From Planctomycetaceae bacterium (GTDB lineage: Bacteria > Planctomycetota > Planctomycetia > Planctomycetales > Planctomycetaceae), in assembly GCA_016795125.1 (NCBI GenBank), contig JAEUIG010000441.1:1-5229 (forward strand): 5,229 nt of DNA, in the 5' to 3' direction. The notes below the pieces were generated by a model. It made no database searches. It was not told the origin of the DNA and worked only from the letters and a program-made list of their open reading frames with translations. The position numbers and the translations under genes were made by a program. This document shows, piece after piece, positions 5,163 to 5,229 of this stretch. Position 1 is the first letter of the stretch. Each line of letters opens with the position of its first letter.

Positions 5163-5229
5163 ATCGTAAATTCCGCGTTTGCAATTACTCAGCGGCGAAC
5201 GTGTAGATTCCCTTTCCGGTCGCCGAGAC

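Noticed and set aside
5179..5209. Possible promoter TTGCAA ... TAGATT near the right edge
   Set aside because: The spacer is 19 bases, the -10 matches only four of six positions, and no gene is visible downstream before the window ends.

Overview
The window is GC-rich chromosomal DNA that most resembles a planctomycete. The main reasons are a Tat-exported DUF1501 protein, a Gfo/Idh/MocA oxidoreductase facing a sugar-phosphate-isomerase/epimerase-type TIM barrel, and dispersed GACACAAAG-type inverted repeats in nearly every gap between genes. Weak or absent Shine-Dalgarno sequences before most starts also fit. This assignment is inferred from family content; there is no rRNA or marker gene here.

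Layout. On the minus strand, reading right to left, there are three genes. A Gfo/Idh/MocA dehydrogenase lies at 1223-2338. A membrane-anchored thioredoxin-fold lipoprotein with a CIWC active site lies at 316-963. The N-terminal 105 residues of an aldehyde dehydrogenase lie at 1-316, running off the window, and its start overlaps the lipoprotein stop by one base. On the plus strand there are two genes. A xylose-isomerase-like TIM barrel protein lies at 2670-3497, and a DUF1501 protein with a twin-arginine signal lies at 3713-5119. A strong hairpin without a T-tract follows at 5126-5162, and the last 67 bases contain no gene that I can support.

The gaps between genes hold related imperfect inverted repeats at 1001-1074, 1103-1210, 2425-2584 and 3502-3615. 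The well-preserved arms share a layout of purine-rich 8-base blocks ending in a 10-base block, and left and right arms differ from each other in the same way in every copy where both are readable. This repeat family is the main structure not explained by genes. Other non-coding signals are a perfect 9-bp-arm palindrome at 2597-2617 upstream of the TIM barrel gene, and an extended -10 promoter candidate overlapped by an ATATCA/TGATAT dyad at 3630-3659 upstream of the DUF1501 gene.

The dehydrogenase and the TIM barrel protein plausibly act on related sugars or polyols, as such pairs often do, but no substrate can be read from the sequence. The thioredoxin-like lipoprotein and the aldehyde dehydrogenase are translationally linked by their overlap, but their functional link is unclear. 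I see no phage, CRISPR, transposase, tRNA or rRNA, and no multi-gene system that I could call new.
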